Below are positions 17,617 to 27,388 of a stretch of DNA of 64,000 nt, in pieces. A program made the position numbers and the translations under genes. This stretch comes from Marinobacterium rhizophilum. Its GTDB lineage: Bacteria; Pseudomonadota; Gammaproteobacteria; Pseudomonadales; Balneatricaceae. The notes beneath the pieces are model-generated. The model was not told the DNA's origin and ran no database searches. It saw only the letters and a program-made list of their open reading frames with translations. Each line of letters opens with the position of its first letter. The first letter of the stretch is position 1. Where the stretch lies: the NCBI RefSeq assembly GCF_024397915.1, contig NZ_CP073347.1, forward strand, positions 1,364,001 through 1,428,000, given 5' to 3'.

Positions 17617-18531
17617 ATGAAAAAACTAACTGCATCCATACTGCTGGTACTGGCGTCATCCCTGTCTCTGGCCCATAGCGAACCCGCCGCCAAGGCACCG
17701 GCCGCGGTCGAACAGTACAAGAACATTCACCTGGCCTCAGCCAGCGTCTCCATCGTCGACCTGAAAAACGGCAAGCACCTGTACAACAAAAATGCCGACG
17801 TCGTCGTCTCCATTGCCTCGATCACCAAGCTCATGACCGCCATGGTCATCCTGGATGGCAAGCAGTCCCTCACGCAAAACATTAGCTTTAGCCGTAACGA
17901 CCGAACCCTGGCACACAACTATTATTCACGCATCCGTACGCAGTCCGAACTCAACCGCGCCGACGCCATGCGCATCATGCTGATGTCGTCTGAAAACCTG
18001 GCGGCAACGGCACTGGCCAGCAACTATCCCGGCGGCTTCAAGGCCTTCGTCAAGGCCATGAACGCCAAGGCCAAGGCGCTGGGCATGCAGCGCACGCGCT
18101 TTGTCGACTCCAGCGGCCTGTCCCCCAACAACGTATCCACCGCCGCCGACCTCACCCGACTGGTCACGGCTGCCGCCAAGTACCCACAGATTCGAGACTA
18201 CTCCACCACCAAGGTGTTCACGGCCAACTTCGAGAGTCCGCGTTACCGCCTTGCCTACACCAACACCAACGCCCTGGTCCGTGGCGGCAACTGGGACATC
18301 CGCCTGAGCAAGACCGGCTACCTCGACGAGGCCGGACGCTGCCTGGTAATGCTCACAAGGATCGATAACCGCGAGGTCGTGATGGTCATGCTCGACTCCT
18401 TTGGCAAGCGCACACCTACAGGTGATGCCAACCGGATCCGCAAGTGGCTGCAGACCGGTGACAGCGGCACCATCGCAGGTGCCGCCCTGGACTACGAACG
18501 CCGCAGGAACGCCGAACTGCAAAAACGCTAG
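17617..18531 (+). CDS. pbpG: D-alanyl-D-alanine endopeptidase (PBP7-type)
   Basis: Periplasmic penicillin-binding protein that cleaves peptidoglycan cross-links. The signal peptide MKKLTASILLVLASSLSLAHS is followed by the three serine-peptidase motifs: S68-I-T-K71, S125-E-N127, and KTG within RLSKTGYL. The length of 304 residues matches PbpG. ATG at 17617 is chosen because the signal peptide begins there; a GTG at 17608 would add three residues. Stand-alone gene ending at a shared bidirectional terminator. Confidence 0.92.
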   Translation: MKKLTASILLVLASSLSLAHSEPAAKAPAAVEQYKNIHLASASVSIVDLKNGKHLYNKNADVVVSIASITKLMTAMVILDGKQSLTQNISFSRNDRTLAHNYYSRIRTQSELNRADAMRIMLMSSENLAATALASNYPGGFKAFVKAMNAKAKALGMQRTRFVDSSGLSPNNVSTAADLTRLVTAAAKYPQIRDYSTTKVFTANFESPRYRLAYTNTNALVRGGNWDIRLSKTGYLDEAGRCLVMLTRIDNREVVMVMLDSFGKRTPTGDANRIRKWLQTGDSGTIAGAALDYERRRNAELQKR

Positions 18532-18634
18532 CAAACGCCAGCCCCCCAGCACGGGCGCAAGGCCGCAGTCAGGCGCCACGGCAGTTGCGTGGGCAAGCCG
18601 CGCGTCTGGGTGCCGCTGCTGATCGGCAGATACA

Positions 18635-18662
18635 AAAATGCCGGCGCTTAAGCCGGCATTTT
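18635..18662. terminator. Bidirectional terminator between pbpG and pyrC
   Basis: AAAATGCCGGC, six-base loop GCTTAA, GCCGGCATTTT: a perfect 11-bp stem with A and T runs on opposite sides, placed between two convergent genes. Confidence 0.85.
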
Positions 18663-18681
18663 CGTGTTCGCACGACGAGGC

Positions 18682-19728
18682 TTATTCAGCCCGCACCCGC
18701 CAGTGCAGCGCGAAACCGGGATCAAACACCAGAATGGATTCGCCCTCGGCTTGCACGTTCGCCGGCAGCGGCTGTGCCTGCGCCGTTTTCTCCAGCAGCA
18801 GGTAGTCGCTGTTAGGCTCCAGCCCATAGAAAGCCGGGCCGTTCAGCGACGTAAAGGCTTCGAGCTTGTCCAGCGCATTTTCCTGCTCGAACACCGTTGC
18901 CAGCGTTTCCAGGCAGACCGAGACATTGAAAATACCGGCGCAGCCACAGGCGCTTTCCTTGGCTGAACGCAGGTGCGGTGCAGAATCCGTGCCCAGAAAG
19001 AAACGGCGGTCACCGGACGTGGCTGCCGCGCGCAGGGCCAGGCGATGGCTTTCACGCTTGGCCACCGGCAGGCAGTAGTAATGCGGCTTGATACCGCCCA
19101 CCAGCATGGCGTTGCGGTTGATCACCAGATGATGCGGCGTGATGGTTGCAGCGGTGTTCTCGTCGCAGGACTTCACGAAATCGATGCCATGACTGGTGGT
19201 CACATGCTCCAGCACGATCTTGAGCTTGGGAAAGCGGCTGCGGACCGGGCCCAGGGTGCGCTCGATAAAAACGGCCTCGCGGTCAAAGATATCGATGTCG
19301 GCATCCACCACTTCACCGTGCACCAGCAGTGGCATACCCATTTCTTCCATGGTCGCCAGCACGTCATAGACCGCTTCTACATTCTTGACGCCCGCCGAGG
19401 AGTTAGTCGTGGCGCCGGCCGGATACAACTTGGCCGCCACGATATGACCGGCCTCAAAGCCCTTGCGAACATCCGCCGCATCGGTTTTTTCGGTCAAGTA
19501 CAGTGTCATCAGCGGTGTAAACGGGTCCGCCGGCGGGCACGCCGCCTCGATCTGGGCACGGTACTCGAGCGCCTGGGCCGTGGTGACTACCGGATGCTTG
19601 AGATTGGGCATGATGATGGCCCGGCGAAACCAGCGCGTGGTTTCGGGCAATACTTTTTGCAGCACCTCGCCATCACGCACATGCAGGTGCCAGTCATCCG
19701 GATAGCGGATACGCAGTTGGTTTGACAT
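18682..19728 (-). CDS. pyrC: Dihydroorotase
   Basis: Zinc amidohydrolase of pyrimidine synthesis that closes carbamoyl-aspartate to dihydroorotate. The 348 residues fit the class II PyrC family. Metal-binding [10 protein letters not shown] lies near the N-terminus, the carboxylated lysine in [16 protein letters not shown], further histidines in LLVHGEV and EHVTTSHG, and the late Asp in FLGTDSAPH. The start at 19728 is preceded by GGGGGAG. Cytoplasmic, apparently single gene. Confidence 0.96.
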   Translation of the reverse strand: MSNQLRIRYPDDWHLHVRDGEVLQKVLPETTRWFRRAIIMPNLKHPVVTTAQALEYRAQIEAACPPADPFTPLMTLYLTEKTDAADVRKGFEAGHIVAAKLYPAGATTNSSAGVKNVEAVYDVLATMEEMGMPLLVHGEVVDADIDIFDREAVFIERTLGPVRSRFPKLKIVLEHVTTSHGIDFVKSCDENTAATITPHHLVINRNAMLVGGIKPHYYCLPVAKRESHRLALRAAATSGDRRFFLGTDSAPHLRSAKESACGCAGIFNVSVCLETLATVFEQENALDKLEAFTSLNGPAFYGLEPNSDYLLLEKTAQAQPLPANVQAEGESILVFDPGFALHWRVRAE

Positions 19729-19870
19729 CGTCACGAACTCCCCCTGAAAAATTCTGCGGGGCTTGATAAGGTCCCCGCGCAACCGGCGCTAAGGGTACAA
19801 CCAACGAGGGTCCCACTGCCAGCCCAAAAGCATCACGGCGGGCACGGGGTACGCAGATACAGCCGTGCCT

Positions 19871-20608
19871 TCAGGGGGCGGCGCCTACCTTTTCATTGTA
19901 ACGCTGACGCAGGATCGCCACACGCTCGACATAGACCTGGGTCTCGGCGTACGGCGGGACACCGCCATACTTGCGCACCGCCCCGGCACCGGCGTTATAG
20001 GCGGCGACGGCCAGGCGCGCATCGCCCTTGAAGGTTTGCAGCAGGTCAGCCAGATGCTTGACGCCGCCATCGATGTTTTGCCTCGCGTCGAAGGCGTTCT
20101 CGACGCCCAGGGAGGCCGCTGTCGCCGGCATCAGCTGCATCAGCCCCTGGGCGCCCATGTGGGACACTGCAGTCGGATTAAAGGCCGATTCTGCATGGAT
20201 CAGTGCCCGTACCAGCGCCGGATCAACGCTGTGCTGTGCGGCGGCCTTGCGCACCAGCTGGGCATAGGCGGTAAGATTCAGCGGCGTGTTGCGCCAGTTG
20301 ACCGAGGACACCGGGTTGCAGGCATAGCACTGGATCTTGACGATCTCATAGGCCTGGTTCTTCGGTTTCTGATCGCTAAAGCTCAGCACGCCATTGGGCG
20401 CGCGATACTTGTAGATTTTCTCGCCGCGCCCCCCGCCCAGCACCTGATCACCCCGGGCGGGCTTGCCGACATTGGTGTACTCGATACGCCCGTCCGGATG
20501 GACGATACGGCGCAGGCTGTCGGCCTGGCCCGCCGCGGACCACAGCAGCACTGTGGCGGCAAGAAGTACGCCGACGGTGGCAATAATGGTGTTGTACTTG
20601 AAAGTCAT
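19871..20608 (-). CDS. Lytic transglycosylase with SLT domain and N-terminal DUF4124
   Basis: Periplasmic peptidoglycan-cleaving enzyme. A hydrophobic N-terminus (TIIATVGVLLAATVLLWSAAGQA) is followed by a DUF4124-like segment (RRIVHPDGRIEYTN) and a C-terminal SLT domain with the catalytic Glu in ALIHAESAFNPTAVSHMGAQGLMQLMP and the AAYNAGAGAV motif. 245 residues. ATG at 20608 gives a standard signal peptide; an alternative ATG at 20626 adds six residues. It lies downstream of pyrC with no sign of co-transcription. Confidence 0.88.
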   Translation of the reverse strand: MTFKYNTIIATVGVLLAATVLLWSAAGQADSLRRIVHPDGRIEYTNVGKPARGDQVLGGGRGEKIYKYRAPNGVLSFSDQKPKNQAYEIVKIQCYACNPVSSVNWRNTPLNLTAYAQLVRKAAAQHSVDPALVRALIHAESAFNPTAVSHMGAQGLMQLMPATAASLGVENAFDARQNIDGGVKHLADLLQTFKGDARLAVAAYNAGAGAVRKYGGVPPYAETQVYVERVAILRQRYNEKVGAAP

Positions 20609-20808
20609 TACCTGAGTGTCAGCCATCAGGAGAAAATTTCAAGCATTAACCCGGGTCTATACCAGGTTTTCGCCCCGCCGACCTACCCCGGCCCCTGATT
20701 CCTGCCCGCACAGAGGCGGGTGAACAGAAATCCGTCAAAGTCTGGATCCTCCGTATTCGACAGCGCGAACAGCGTGACCTTTACGTTTTCCAGGTGCTGC
20801 GGCCTGAT

Positions 20809-21333
20809 CTAGTCAATCCGCTTGAGGGTGCGCTTGTGCAGCCTGGCCCGTTCCACGTAATGCTCGGCACTGGCCTTGAGGCCGGCAATCGCCTCATCGC
20901 TGAGCTGGCGTACGACTTTCGCCGGACTGCCAATAATCAGGGAGTTATCGGGAAATACCTTGCCCTCGGTTACCAGGGCTCCGGCCCCCACCAGGCAGTT
21001 TTTGCCGATCACCGCACCGTTGAGCACCACCGCCTGAATGCCGATCAGCGAGCCCTCGCCCACGGTGCAGCCGTGCAGCATGGCCTGGTGACCGATGGTC
21101 ACATCCGCCGCCAGGGTCAGCGGAAAACCCGGATCCGTATGCAGCACCGCCCCCTCCTGCACGTTAGTGCCCACACCGATCTCGATGGTCTCGTTGTCAC
21201 CGCGCAGAACGGCCTGGGGCCAGACACTGGCGCCCTGGCGCAGAACCACCTTGCCGCTCACCGTGGCCTGGTCGGCAACATAGCTGTCGTCGTGTATATC
21301 CGGCACATGCCCGTCGTACTGGTAGATCGCCAT
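20809..21333 (-). CDS. Gamma-carbonic anhydrase family protein (YrdA-like)
   Basis: 174-residue left-handed beta-helix protein made of hexapeptide repeats ([32 protein letters not shown]). Metal-ligand histidines are seen in EGAVLHTD and the [14 protein letters not shown] segment, as in gamma-carbonic anhydrase homologues, which form trimers. Enzyme activity of this subgroup is often undetectable. AGGAG precedes the ATG at 21333. Stand-alone gene. Confidence 0.9.
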   Translation of the reverse strand: MAIYQYDGHVPDIHDDSYVADQATVSGKVVLRQGASVWPQAVLRGDNETIEIGVGTNVQEGAVLHTDPGFPLTLAADVTIGHQAMLHGCTVGEGSLIGIQAVVLNGAVIGKNCLVGAGALVTEGKVFPDNSLIIGSPAKVVRQLSDEAIAGLKASAEHYVERARLHKRTLKRID

Positions 21334-21489
21334 TCATTGCTCCTGATATAAAAGATCAGCGCAGCCTGACCGGGCGCTGACATTTGCGACTGTACCCCGC
21401 TACCGATACAGCCCGGCAACGGGGTAGAGTCCACCTGCAAACATGGGGTCAAGTTCCACTCCACATCCCCTGGAGGGGCACTGCATGAT

Positions 21490-22605
21490 TTAATCTTGGT
21501 CCTTGGTTGTTCCCTTGTCCTTTCCCTTGTCCTTTCCCTGCAACACGCCACGCTCGACCTGGTCGCGTTCAATGGATTCAAACAGCGCCTTGAAGTTGCC
21601 TTCACCGAAGCCATCGTCGCGCTTGCGCTGGATAAACTCGAAAAAAACCGGGCCGAGCAGTGTGGCGGAGAAGATCTGCAACAGCAAGCGGATGTCCCCG
21701 CCTTCGGTGCTGCCATCCAGCAGGATGCCGCGCGCCTGCAGTGCCTCGACCGGCTCGCCGTGGCCGGGCAGGCGCTCTGCCAGCATCTGGTAATAGGTGT
21801 CCGGCGGTGCCGTCATCATGGGCACACCGCTTTTGCGCAGCGCATCCACCCCCGCCGGCAGGTCATCGCAACGCAGCGCGATATGCTGCACCCCTTCGCC
21901 ATTAAACTGCATCAGGAATTCTTCGATCTGGCCGGTACCGCTGGACGCCTCTTCATTAAGCGGAATTCGGATCCTGCCATCCGGCGCCGTCATCGCCTTG
22001 GACGTCAGCCCGGTATATTCACCCTTGATATCGAAGTAGCGAATCTCGCGAAAGTTGAACAGGCGTTCGTAAAAGCCCGCCCAGAACGCCATGCGGCCAC
22101 GGTAGACATTGTGCGTCAGGTGGTCAATTTCGTAGAAGCCCAGGCCTTTGGGGAATCGTTCCACACCGTCGATATACTCGAAGTCGATGTCATAGATCGA
22201 AGACCCGTCGGCAAAACGATCGATCAGGTAAATGGGGGCACCACCGATACCCTTGATCGCCGGCAGGCGCAGCTCCATCGGGCCGGTGGGAATATCCAGC
22301 GGCTGGGCGCCCTGTTCCAGCACATGCGCATAGGCCTTCTTCGCATTGCGTACCCGAAACCCCAGACCACAGGCCGAGGGGCCATGCTCCTGGGCAAAGT
22401 AATCCGCCAGGCTCTTCTTCTCGCGGTTAAGGATAAAATTGATACCGCCCTGTCGATACAGGTCCACCTGCTTGGAGCGGTGTCGCGCTACCAGGGTAAA
22501 GCCGAGCAACTCGAATACGGCGGCCACCTTCTCGGGTTCGGGACCCGCAAACTCGATAAACTCGAAACCGCAAAGGCCGGCAGGATTCTCGAACAGGTCA
22601 GTCAT
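21490..22605 (-). CDS. hppD: 4-hydroxyphenylpyruvate dioxygenase
   Basis: Converts 4-hydroxyphenylpyruvate to homogentisate in tyrosine breakdown. The 371 residues contain two vicinal-oxygen-chelate domains, with iron ligands in [16 protein letters not shown] and FFEFIQRK. The ATG at 22605 has AAGGAG 9-10 bases upstream. Odd feature: the last 15 or so residues ([15 protein letters not shown]) are a low-complexity tail encoded by a 12-base tandem repeat, beyond the point where the conserved enzyme ends. No other tyrosine-pathway gene is in the window. Confidence 0.94.
   Translation of the reverse strand: MTDLFENPAGLCGFEFIEFAGPEPEKVAAVFELLGFTLVARHRSKQVDLYRQGGINFILNREKKSLADYFAQEHGPSACGLGFRVRNAKKAYAHVLEQGAQPLDIPTGPMELRLPAIKGIGGAPIYLIDRFADGSSIYDIDFEYIDGVERFPKGLGFYEIDHLTHNVYRGRMAFWAGFYERLFNFREIRYFDIKGEYTGLTSKAMTAPDGRIRIPLNEEASSGTGQIEEFLMQFNGEGVQHIALRCDDLPAGVDALRKSGVPMMTAPPDTYYQMLAERLPGHGEPVEALQARGILLDGSTEGGDIRLLLQIFSATLLGPVFFEFIQRKRDDGFGEGNFKALFESIERDQVERGVLQGKDKGKDKGTTKDQD
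21496..21541 (-). repeat. 12-base tandem repeat inside the 3' end of hppD
   Basis: On the coding strand GGGAAAGGACAA occurs twice in tandem plus partial copies and is translated as the lysine/glycine/aspartate tail of HppD. It belongs with the other G-rich short repeats at gene 3' ends here. Confidence 0.7.
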
Positions 22606-22744
22606 GTTATTTTCTCCTTGTTGCTGCTGGATTTGACCACAACACCGGCAAATCCACTGCAGTACGCACAGAATGACAACAATAAGGATAGGCGCCGAGG
22701 GAAACCGCAACACCCATTTTTAACGACCGGGCCTGGCGCAAGCT

Positions 22745-23464
22745 TCACAGCCAGAGCAGCAGCGCCACGCCCGCCAGTACCGCGGTCAGGATGGCATTCA
22801 GCGCCATGCCGATGGAGCTGTAGACCCCCATAACAGGATTGACCTGGAACGCGGCGGCGGTGCCGATACCATGGCTGGTAATCCCCAGTGCCAGCCCCTG
22901 GGCCCGCGCATCCCTGAGACCCAGGCGGGTCATCAGCGGTACGCCGACAATGGCGCCGACGATGCCGGTCACGGCGCAGAGCACGGCCGCCAGCTCCGGA
23001 ATACCGCCCAGGTCCTGGGCGATGCCCATGGCCACCGGAGCCGTGGCCGACTTGGGCACCAGTGTCATGAGGATGCTGTGATCGAGTCCCAGCGCCCATC
23101 CCAGCCCCACCGCACTGAGCACCGACACCAGGGAACCGGCCAGCAGGGCCGGAATCAGTGCCGGCAGGCTGCGCCTGATACTGCGCCGGTGTTGCCAGAT
23201 GGGCAATGCCAGGCACACCACCGCGGGCCCCAGCAACACATGGATAAACTGGGCGCCGGCGAAATACTCGTCATAGGTTACACCGGTGACACTGAGCAGC
23301 AGCACCAGCTGGCACACGGTAAGTGCCGTGGGATTAAGAAAAACCGACTGCCCCGCCCGCTCATACAGCCAGCGTGACAGCACATAGGCACTGAGGGTAA
23401 TCAGCAGCCAGGCCAGCGGATCACGCCCAAGGTAAACCCAGAATTGTTCCAGCTCCGGTCTCAT
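22745..23464 (-). CDS. LrgB/CidB-family membrane protein
   Basis: 239 residues with six or more hydrophobic segments and family motifs LVPKSATAPVAMGIAQDLGG and LGITSHGIGTAAAFQ. LrgB/CidB proteins partner small LrgA/CidA holin-like proteins; roles proposed include murein hydrolase control and transport of small organic acids. Its ATG overlaps the stop codon of the upstream lrgA-like gene by 4 bases, so the two are co-translated. Confidence 0.9.
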   Translation of the reverse strand: MRPELEQFWVYLGRDPLAWLLITLSAYVLSRWLYERAGQSVFLNPTALTVCQLVLLLSVTGVTYDEYFAGAQFIHVLLGPAVVCLALPIWQHRRSIRRSLPALIPALLAGSLVSVLSAVGLGWALGLDHSILMTLVPKSATAPVAMGIAQDLGGIPELAAVLCAVTGIVGAIVGVPLMTRLGLRDARAQGLALGITSHGIGTAAAFQVNPVMGVYSSIGMALNAILTAVLAGVALLLWL

Positions 23465-23829
23465 GGCAAGTTCTCCTCGTCCTGTGCAGGCGTGAAGCGA
23501 TCAGCCACCCGGGCGAATACCCAGGCAGACACCACAAGACCGGCGAGCAGACTGAGCACCAGCACCAGCAACAGGCGCCCGATAATGGGGGTCACCAGGC
23601 CCAGATGGCTGACGATACCGACGGCGGCCGGCACGAACAGCAGAGACAGATTGGCCAGGAAGAAGTTGTTCACCTGCTCCAGCGCAGGCGGCTGGCGCGC
23701 GCTAACCGCCAGCACCAGCAGGAAGAGCAGCATGCCCAACACCGGTCCCGGGACCGGCAGGGCCAGTACCTCGGCCAGCAGGGTGCCGAAGACCTGCAAG
23801 CCGATAATCAATGTCAGTGCACCCAGCAT
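23461..23829 (-). CDS. LrgA/CidA-family holin-like membrane protein
   Basis: 122 residues with four predicted membrane helices and the family pattern LPVPGPVLGMLLFLLVL (about 23-39) and LANLSLLFVPAAVGIV (58-73). Usual partner of the LrgB-like protein encoded immediately downstream with a 4-base overlap. Holin-like behaviour is known for the family; for this protein it is inference. Confidence 0.9.
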   Translation of the reverse strand: MLGALTLIIGLQVFGTLLAEVLALPVPGPVLGMLLFLLVLAVSARQPPALEQVNNFFLANLSLLFVPAAVGIVSHLGLVTPIIGRLLLVLVLSLLAGLVVSAWVFARVADRFTPAQDEENLP

Positions 23830-23873
23830 AAGTCAGCCCTGTCATGCAGTTAAAATGCGAAACAGTGCGGGCG

Positions 23874-24710
23874 TCAGGCCGGGGCACCTGATGTCGGGCG
23901 GCTACCGCCAATGGCCCGTGTTATGGCATCGGCTGCCGCCATGACGGCGGTACTGTAATGATCCAGCTGATCGGTACTGACTCGCACCGAAGGCCCGGAA
24001 ATCGACACCGCTGCGATAACCTCGGCGTTCTCATCGTAGATATTGGCGGCAATGCAACGCAGGCCTGAGACTTGCTCCTCATCATCCACGGCAAAACCCT
24101 GTAGCCGTATCCGGTCGAGTTCTGCCATGAAGGCATCGGGCGAGGTAATGGTATTCTGCGTCAGGGCCGCAAGCCCGGTGTGGTTGATGATGCGGGTTAC
24201 GTCGCTGTCGCCCAGGCCCGCCAGCAGCGCCTTGCCAACACCGGCGGCATGCAGGGTACCGCGACTGCCGATCTGCACCACCATGCGCATGACCTCGTTG
24301 CACTCCACCTGGCCGACAAAAACGTGGTTGTAACCGTCCAGGATCGCCAGATTCGAGGTCTCACCGGTTTGGGCCACCAGCCGCTTCATGTGCGTCCGGG
24401 CCTCGGCCACGAAATCCCGCTTTTTCAGGTAGGCGCTGCCCACCGAGAACGCGGTAACCCCCACGGACCAGAGGCCGGTCTGCTCATCGAAGTCGACAAA
24501 ATCGAGCTGGCGCATGCTGTTCAGCAGGCGATGCGCCGTAGAGGGTGCCAGCGCCAGTTCACCGGCCAGCTCCGTCAGGTTCAGGCCGTTGTCGGAGGCC
24601 GCAATGCGCTTTAACAGCAACAGCGCACGGCTGAGGGATTGCACCTGCACCGCGCTGGCAGCAGAGGTTTTCTTGCCGGTTTTGGGCCCGCTTTTCAGGC
24701 TGTCATTCAT
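23874..24710 (-). CDS. IclR family transcriptional regulator
   Basis: 278 residues. Winged HTH at about 22-90 (LNLTELAGELALAPSTAHRLLNSM) followed by the IclR effector-binding GAF-like domain (100-270, with GKALLAGL and GLRCIAANIYDENAEVIAAVSISGP). AAGGAT lies upstream of the ATG at 24710. It sits next to the glyoxylate genes, and a near-perfect IclR-type operator precedes gcl (33204-33218), so an AllR-like glyoxylate-responsive repressor is a good hypothesis. It could instead control the adjacent lrgAB-like genes. Confidence 0.88.
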   Translation of the reverse strand: MNDSLKSGPKTGKKTSAASAVQVQSLSRALLLLKRIAASDNGLNLTELAGELALAPSTAHRLLNSMRQLDFVDFDEQTGLWSVGVTAFSVGSAYLKKRDFVAEARTHMKRLVAQTGETSNLAILDGYNHVFVGQVECNEVMRMVVQIGSRGTLHAAGVGKALLAGLGDSDVTRIINHTGLAALTQNTITSPDAFMAELDRIRLQGFAVDDEEQVSGLRCIAANIYDENAEVIAAVSISGPSVRVSTDQLDHYSTAVMAAADAITRAIGGSRPTSGAPA

Positions 24711-25040
24711 GGGTTCTGTAATCCTTGCACAAGGCCCGCGCCACACCAACTGCCCGCCCTGGCGACCTCGACATCCGGATGAACAAAACCTTGCAGATCA
24801 AGGCGTGCCAGGGGATACAGTCACCAGGGGCCGGCAGACTCAATGGGCGCCAGTTTATCATCCAAATGCCCGCCTGCCTCTGTTTGCACGCCTTTTAACG
24901 ATCCGGCATTCCCAAATGAGTGGGCTGCCTTGTGCAACCCTTGCCGACTCGGGGCCGCTTGCAAGAGCCATCACCCGCATCGCGGCCCCCTGTTTGCCCT
25001 TCGTCCTGACTTGGCCTGGCTTTTTACTTGTCGCTTTAGC

Positions 25041-25098
25041 TTGCCCCCTTGCACCTTGCCCTTGCCCTTGCCCCTTGCCCCTTGCCCCTTACACCTTG
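25041..25098 (-). repeat. G-rich tandem repeat after glcF, potential G-quadruplex
   Basis: Read on the minus strand, the array consists of GGGGCAA and GGGCAA units in series, ending with a GGGGG run: at least six runs of three or more G separated by three or four bases. It begins 5 bases after the glcF stop codon, so it would be in the 3' end of the glc transcript, as a potential RNA or DNA G-quadruplex. The remaining gap 24711-25040 between the IclR gene and this array shows no gene. Confidence 0.75.
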
Positions 25099-25102
25099 GT
25101 TC

Positions 25103-26314
25103 TTAGCGATCCAGCAGTTCGATCCAGTGCTGTACCGGCCGATCAGCCTTGGACTCCAGATGCAACTGGCACCCTATGTTGGCCGTGACGATGCGTTCGG
25201 GATTGTCTTCAGTCAACGCCTCCAGCTTGTTGCGCAGCAACTTCTGACTCATTTCAGGCTGCAGGATGGAATAGGTCCCGGCGGAACCGCAGCACAGATG
25301 CTTGTCGCGGGTTTTGGCCAGTTCAATGCCGGCCTTTTCCAGCACCTGCTCCACCACGCCGCTTTGTTTCATGGCATGTTGCAGCGTGCAGGGGCAATGA
25401 AAGGCCACCTTGCCAGGCCCTGCAGTATTGGCACCCAGCTTGGCCAGGTCTTCGTGCAGCAGCACGTCCCCCAGATCCCGGGTCAGTTCACTGACACGCC
25501 GCGCCTTGTCGGCGTAGGCCGGATCATCTCGCAGCAGGTGGCCGTATTCCTGCACCATGGCACCACAGCCCGACGCCGTCATGACGATGGCCTCGGCACC
25601 GGCCTCGATTGCCGGCCACCAGGCATCGATATTGCGTCGCATGAAGTCCAGCCCCTCATCGTGGGCCGACAGGTGGTAGCTCACAGCACCGCAGCAACCG
25701 GCCCGGGGCGCTTCCACCAGGCTGATACCCAGGCGATCCAGCACCCGGGCGGCGGCCGCATTGGTATTGGGCGCCGCCGCAGGCTGGGCACAGCCTGCCA
25801 GCGCCAGCATCACCCGGGGATGACTGCTGACAGGCCAGGGGCTGGCGCTGCGCTTTGGCGGCAACTTGGCCTTGATCGGCGCCGGCAACAAAGGTTTCAG
25901 GCTCTGCCCCAGGCGCAGCAGAGGCTTGAAACGAGCCGGATAGGGCAGCACCTGGCGCAGACTCCAGCGCAGCAGGCGCTGGGCCGGCGGACGCTCGAGC
26001 TTTTCATCGACGATGGCGCGGCCAATATCCACCAGGCGACCGTACTGCACCCCCGACGGGCAAGTCGTTTCACAGCTGCGACAGGTCAGGCAGCGGTCCA
26101 GGTGGGTACGGGTTTTTTCCGTGACCCTGCCCTCTTCCAGCAGCTGCTTGATCAGGTAAATGCGCCCGCGCGGGCCATCACGCTCGTCATTCAGTTCCTG
26201 GTAGGTCGGACAGGTTGCCGTGCAAAAGCCGCAGTGTACGCAGCTGCGCAGTATGGATTCGGCTTCCTGCCCGCGGGCACTTTGTTTGAACTCGGGAAGT
26301 ATGTCGGTTTTCAT
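25103..26314 (-). CDS. glcF: Glycolate oxidase iron-sulfur subunit
   Basis: 403 residues, close to the E. coli subunit. Two 4Fe-4S motifs near the N-terminus (CVHCGFCTATCP at about 25-36 and CLTCRSCETTCP around 74-85) and two CCG-type cysteine-rich domains (PRAGCCGAVSYH and KHLCCGSAGTYS). It passes electrons from the flavoprotein subunits GlcD/GlcE to the membrane quinone pool. Last gene of the glcBGDEF operon; it starts 14 bases after glcE. Confidence 0.96.
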   Translation of the reverse strand: MKTDILPEFKQSARGQEAESILRSCVHCGFCTATCPTYQELNDERDGPRGRIYLIKQLLEEGRVTEKTRTHLDRCLTCRSCETTCPSGVQYGRLVDIGRAIVDEKLERPPAQRLLRWSLRQVLPYPARFKPLLRLGQSLKPLLPAPIKAKLPPKRSASPWPVSSHPRVMLALAGCAQPAAAPNTNAAAARVLDRLGISLVEAPRAGCCGAVSYHLSAHDEGLDFMRRNIDAWWPAIEAGAEAIVMTASGCGAMVQEYGHLLRDDPAYADKARRVSELTRDLGDVLLHEDLAKLGANTAGPGKVAFHCPCTLQHAMKQSGVVEQVLEKAGIELAKTRDKHLCCGSAGTYSILQPEMSQKLLRNKLEALTEDNPERIVTANIGCQLHLESKADRPVQHWIELLDR

Positions 26315-26328
26315 CGCAATTCTGCCTG

Positions 26329-27387
26329 TTACAACCAGCTGTAAAGACGGCCGGGATTGAATACCCCATCCGGGTCGAAAGACTGCTTGAGCCGTTGTTG
26401 AAGGGTCTGCAGGGCCGCAGGTTGTGGATGCATCACCTCAGCCTGGCGGTCCCCACCGCGGAACAGGCTCACCTGCCCACCCGCGGCCTCTGCCAGTGGC
26501 TGCATCTGCACCATGCTGGCGTCGCCACGGTACCAGCGCTGGGCGCCACCCCAGTCGATCAGCCAGTCGCCGGGCAAGTCCGGATTGGGCGCCGTGGGGC
26601 TGACCGAGAAGCGCCACAAGGGCATGTCACCGTCGAAGAACGCCAGCGTCTGGTCCCGCAGGGCCGCCCAGAAACGCACGTCATCTTCAAGTTCACGGCC
26701 CTGCCATTGCTGCAGCGTGGCATCCACCGCTGCCTGGGCACCACTGAGGCGCAGGTAGAGACGGTTATCGAGCCAGCAGGCCGCCGACAGTGGCTTGGGT
26801 TCGGCAGCGCGGCGATTCATCAGCTCAATGGCATCACTTGGTGACACATCGAACACCAGGGTGCGGGTAACCGCGGGTTTGGGCAGCACCTTGAGACTGA
26901 CTTCGGTGATCAGGCCCAGGCTGCCCATGGCGCCCGCCTGCAACCGCGACACATCGTAGCCGGCGACGTTCTTCATCACCTGGCCGCCAAAGCGCAGATG
27001 CTCGCCACGCCCATTGAGCAGCCGGATGCCCAGCACCTGGTCGCGTACCGAGCTCCACCAGGGCCGCCCGGGACCGGACTGGTTACAGGCCAGGGTACCG
27101 CCCAGGGTCGAGCTGCCGCCAAAACGCGGCGGTTCAAAAGACAGCATCTGGTCATGCTCGTCCAGCGCGGCCACCAGCTCGGTCAGGGGCGTGCCGGCGC
27201 GGGCGGTCAGCACCAGTTCCACCGGCTGGTAGCTGACGATGCCGCTGTGATCACCGATGTTCAGTGGCTCACCCGTCGCGGTGCGTCCCATAAAAGCCTT
27301 GCTGTTGCCACCGATGATATTCAGTGGGGTGCCTGCGTCCCGGGCAGACAGAATCTGCTGCTGCAGGCGAGTCGCTATATCCGCCAT
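26329..27387 (-). CDS. glcE: Glycolate oxidase FAD-binding subunit
   Basis: 352-residue subunit of glycolate dehydrogenase with a PCMH/FAD_binding_4 domain: FGGSSTLGGTLACNQSGPGR (about 93-112) and KNVAGYDVSRLQAGAMGSLGLITEVSLKVLP. The ATG at 27387 lies one base beyond the glcD stop codon, indicating translational coupling; the long upstream open frame is out-of-frame glcD sequence and is not used. Confidence 0.95.
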   Translation of the reverse strand: MADIATRLQQQILSARDAGTPLNIIGGNSKAFMGRTATGEPLNIGDHSGIVSYQPVELVLTARAGTPLTELVAALDEHDQMLSFEPPRFGGSSTLGGTLACNQSGPGRPWWSSVRDQVLGIRLLNGRGEHLRFGGQVMKNVAGYDVSRLQAGAMGSLGLITEVSLKVLPKPAVTRTLVFDVSPSDAIELMNRRAAEPKPLSAACWLDNRLYLRLSGAQAAVDATLQQWQGRELEDDVRFWAALRDQTLAFFDGDMPLWRFSVSPTAPNPDLPGDWLIDWGGAQRWYRGDASMVQMQPLAEAAGGQVSLFRGGDRQAEVMHPQPAALQTLQQRLKQSFDPDGVFNPGRLYSWL

Positions 27388-27388
27388 A

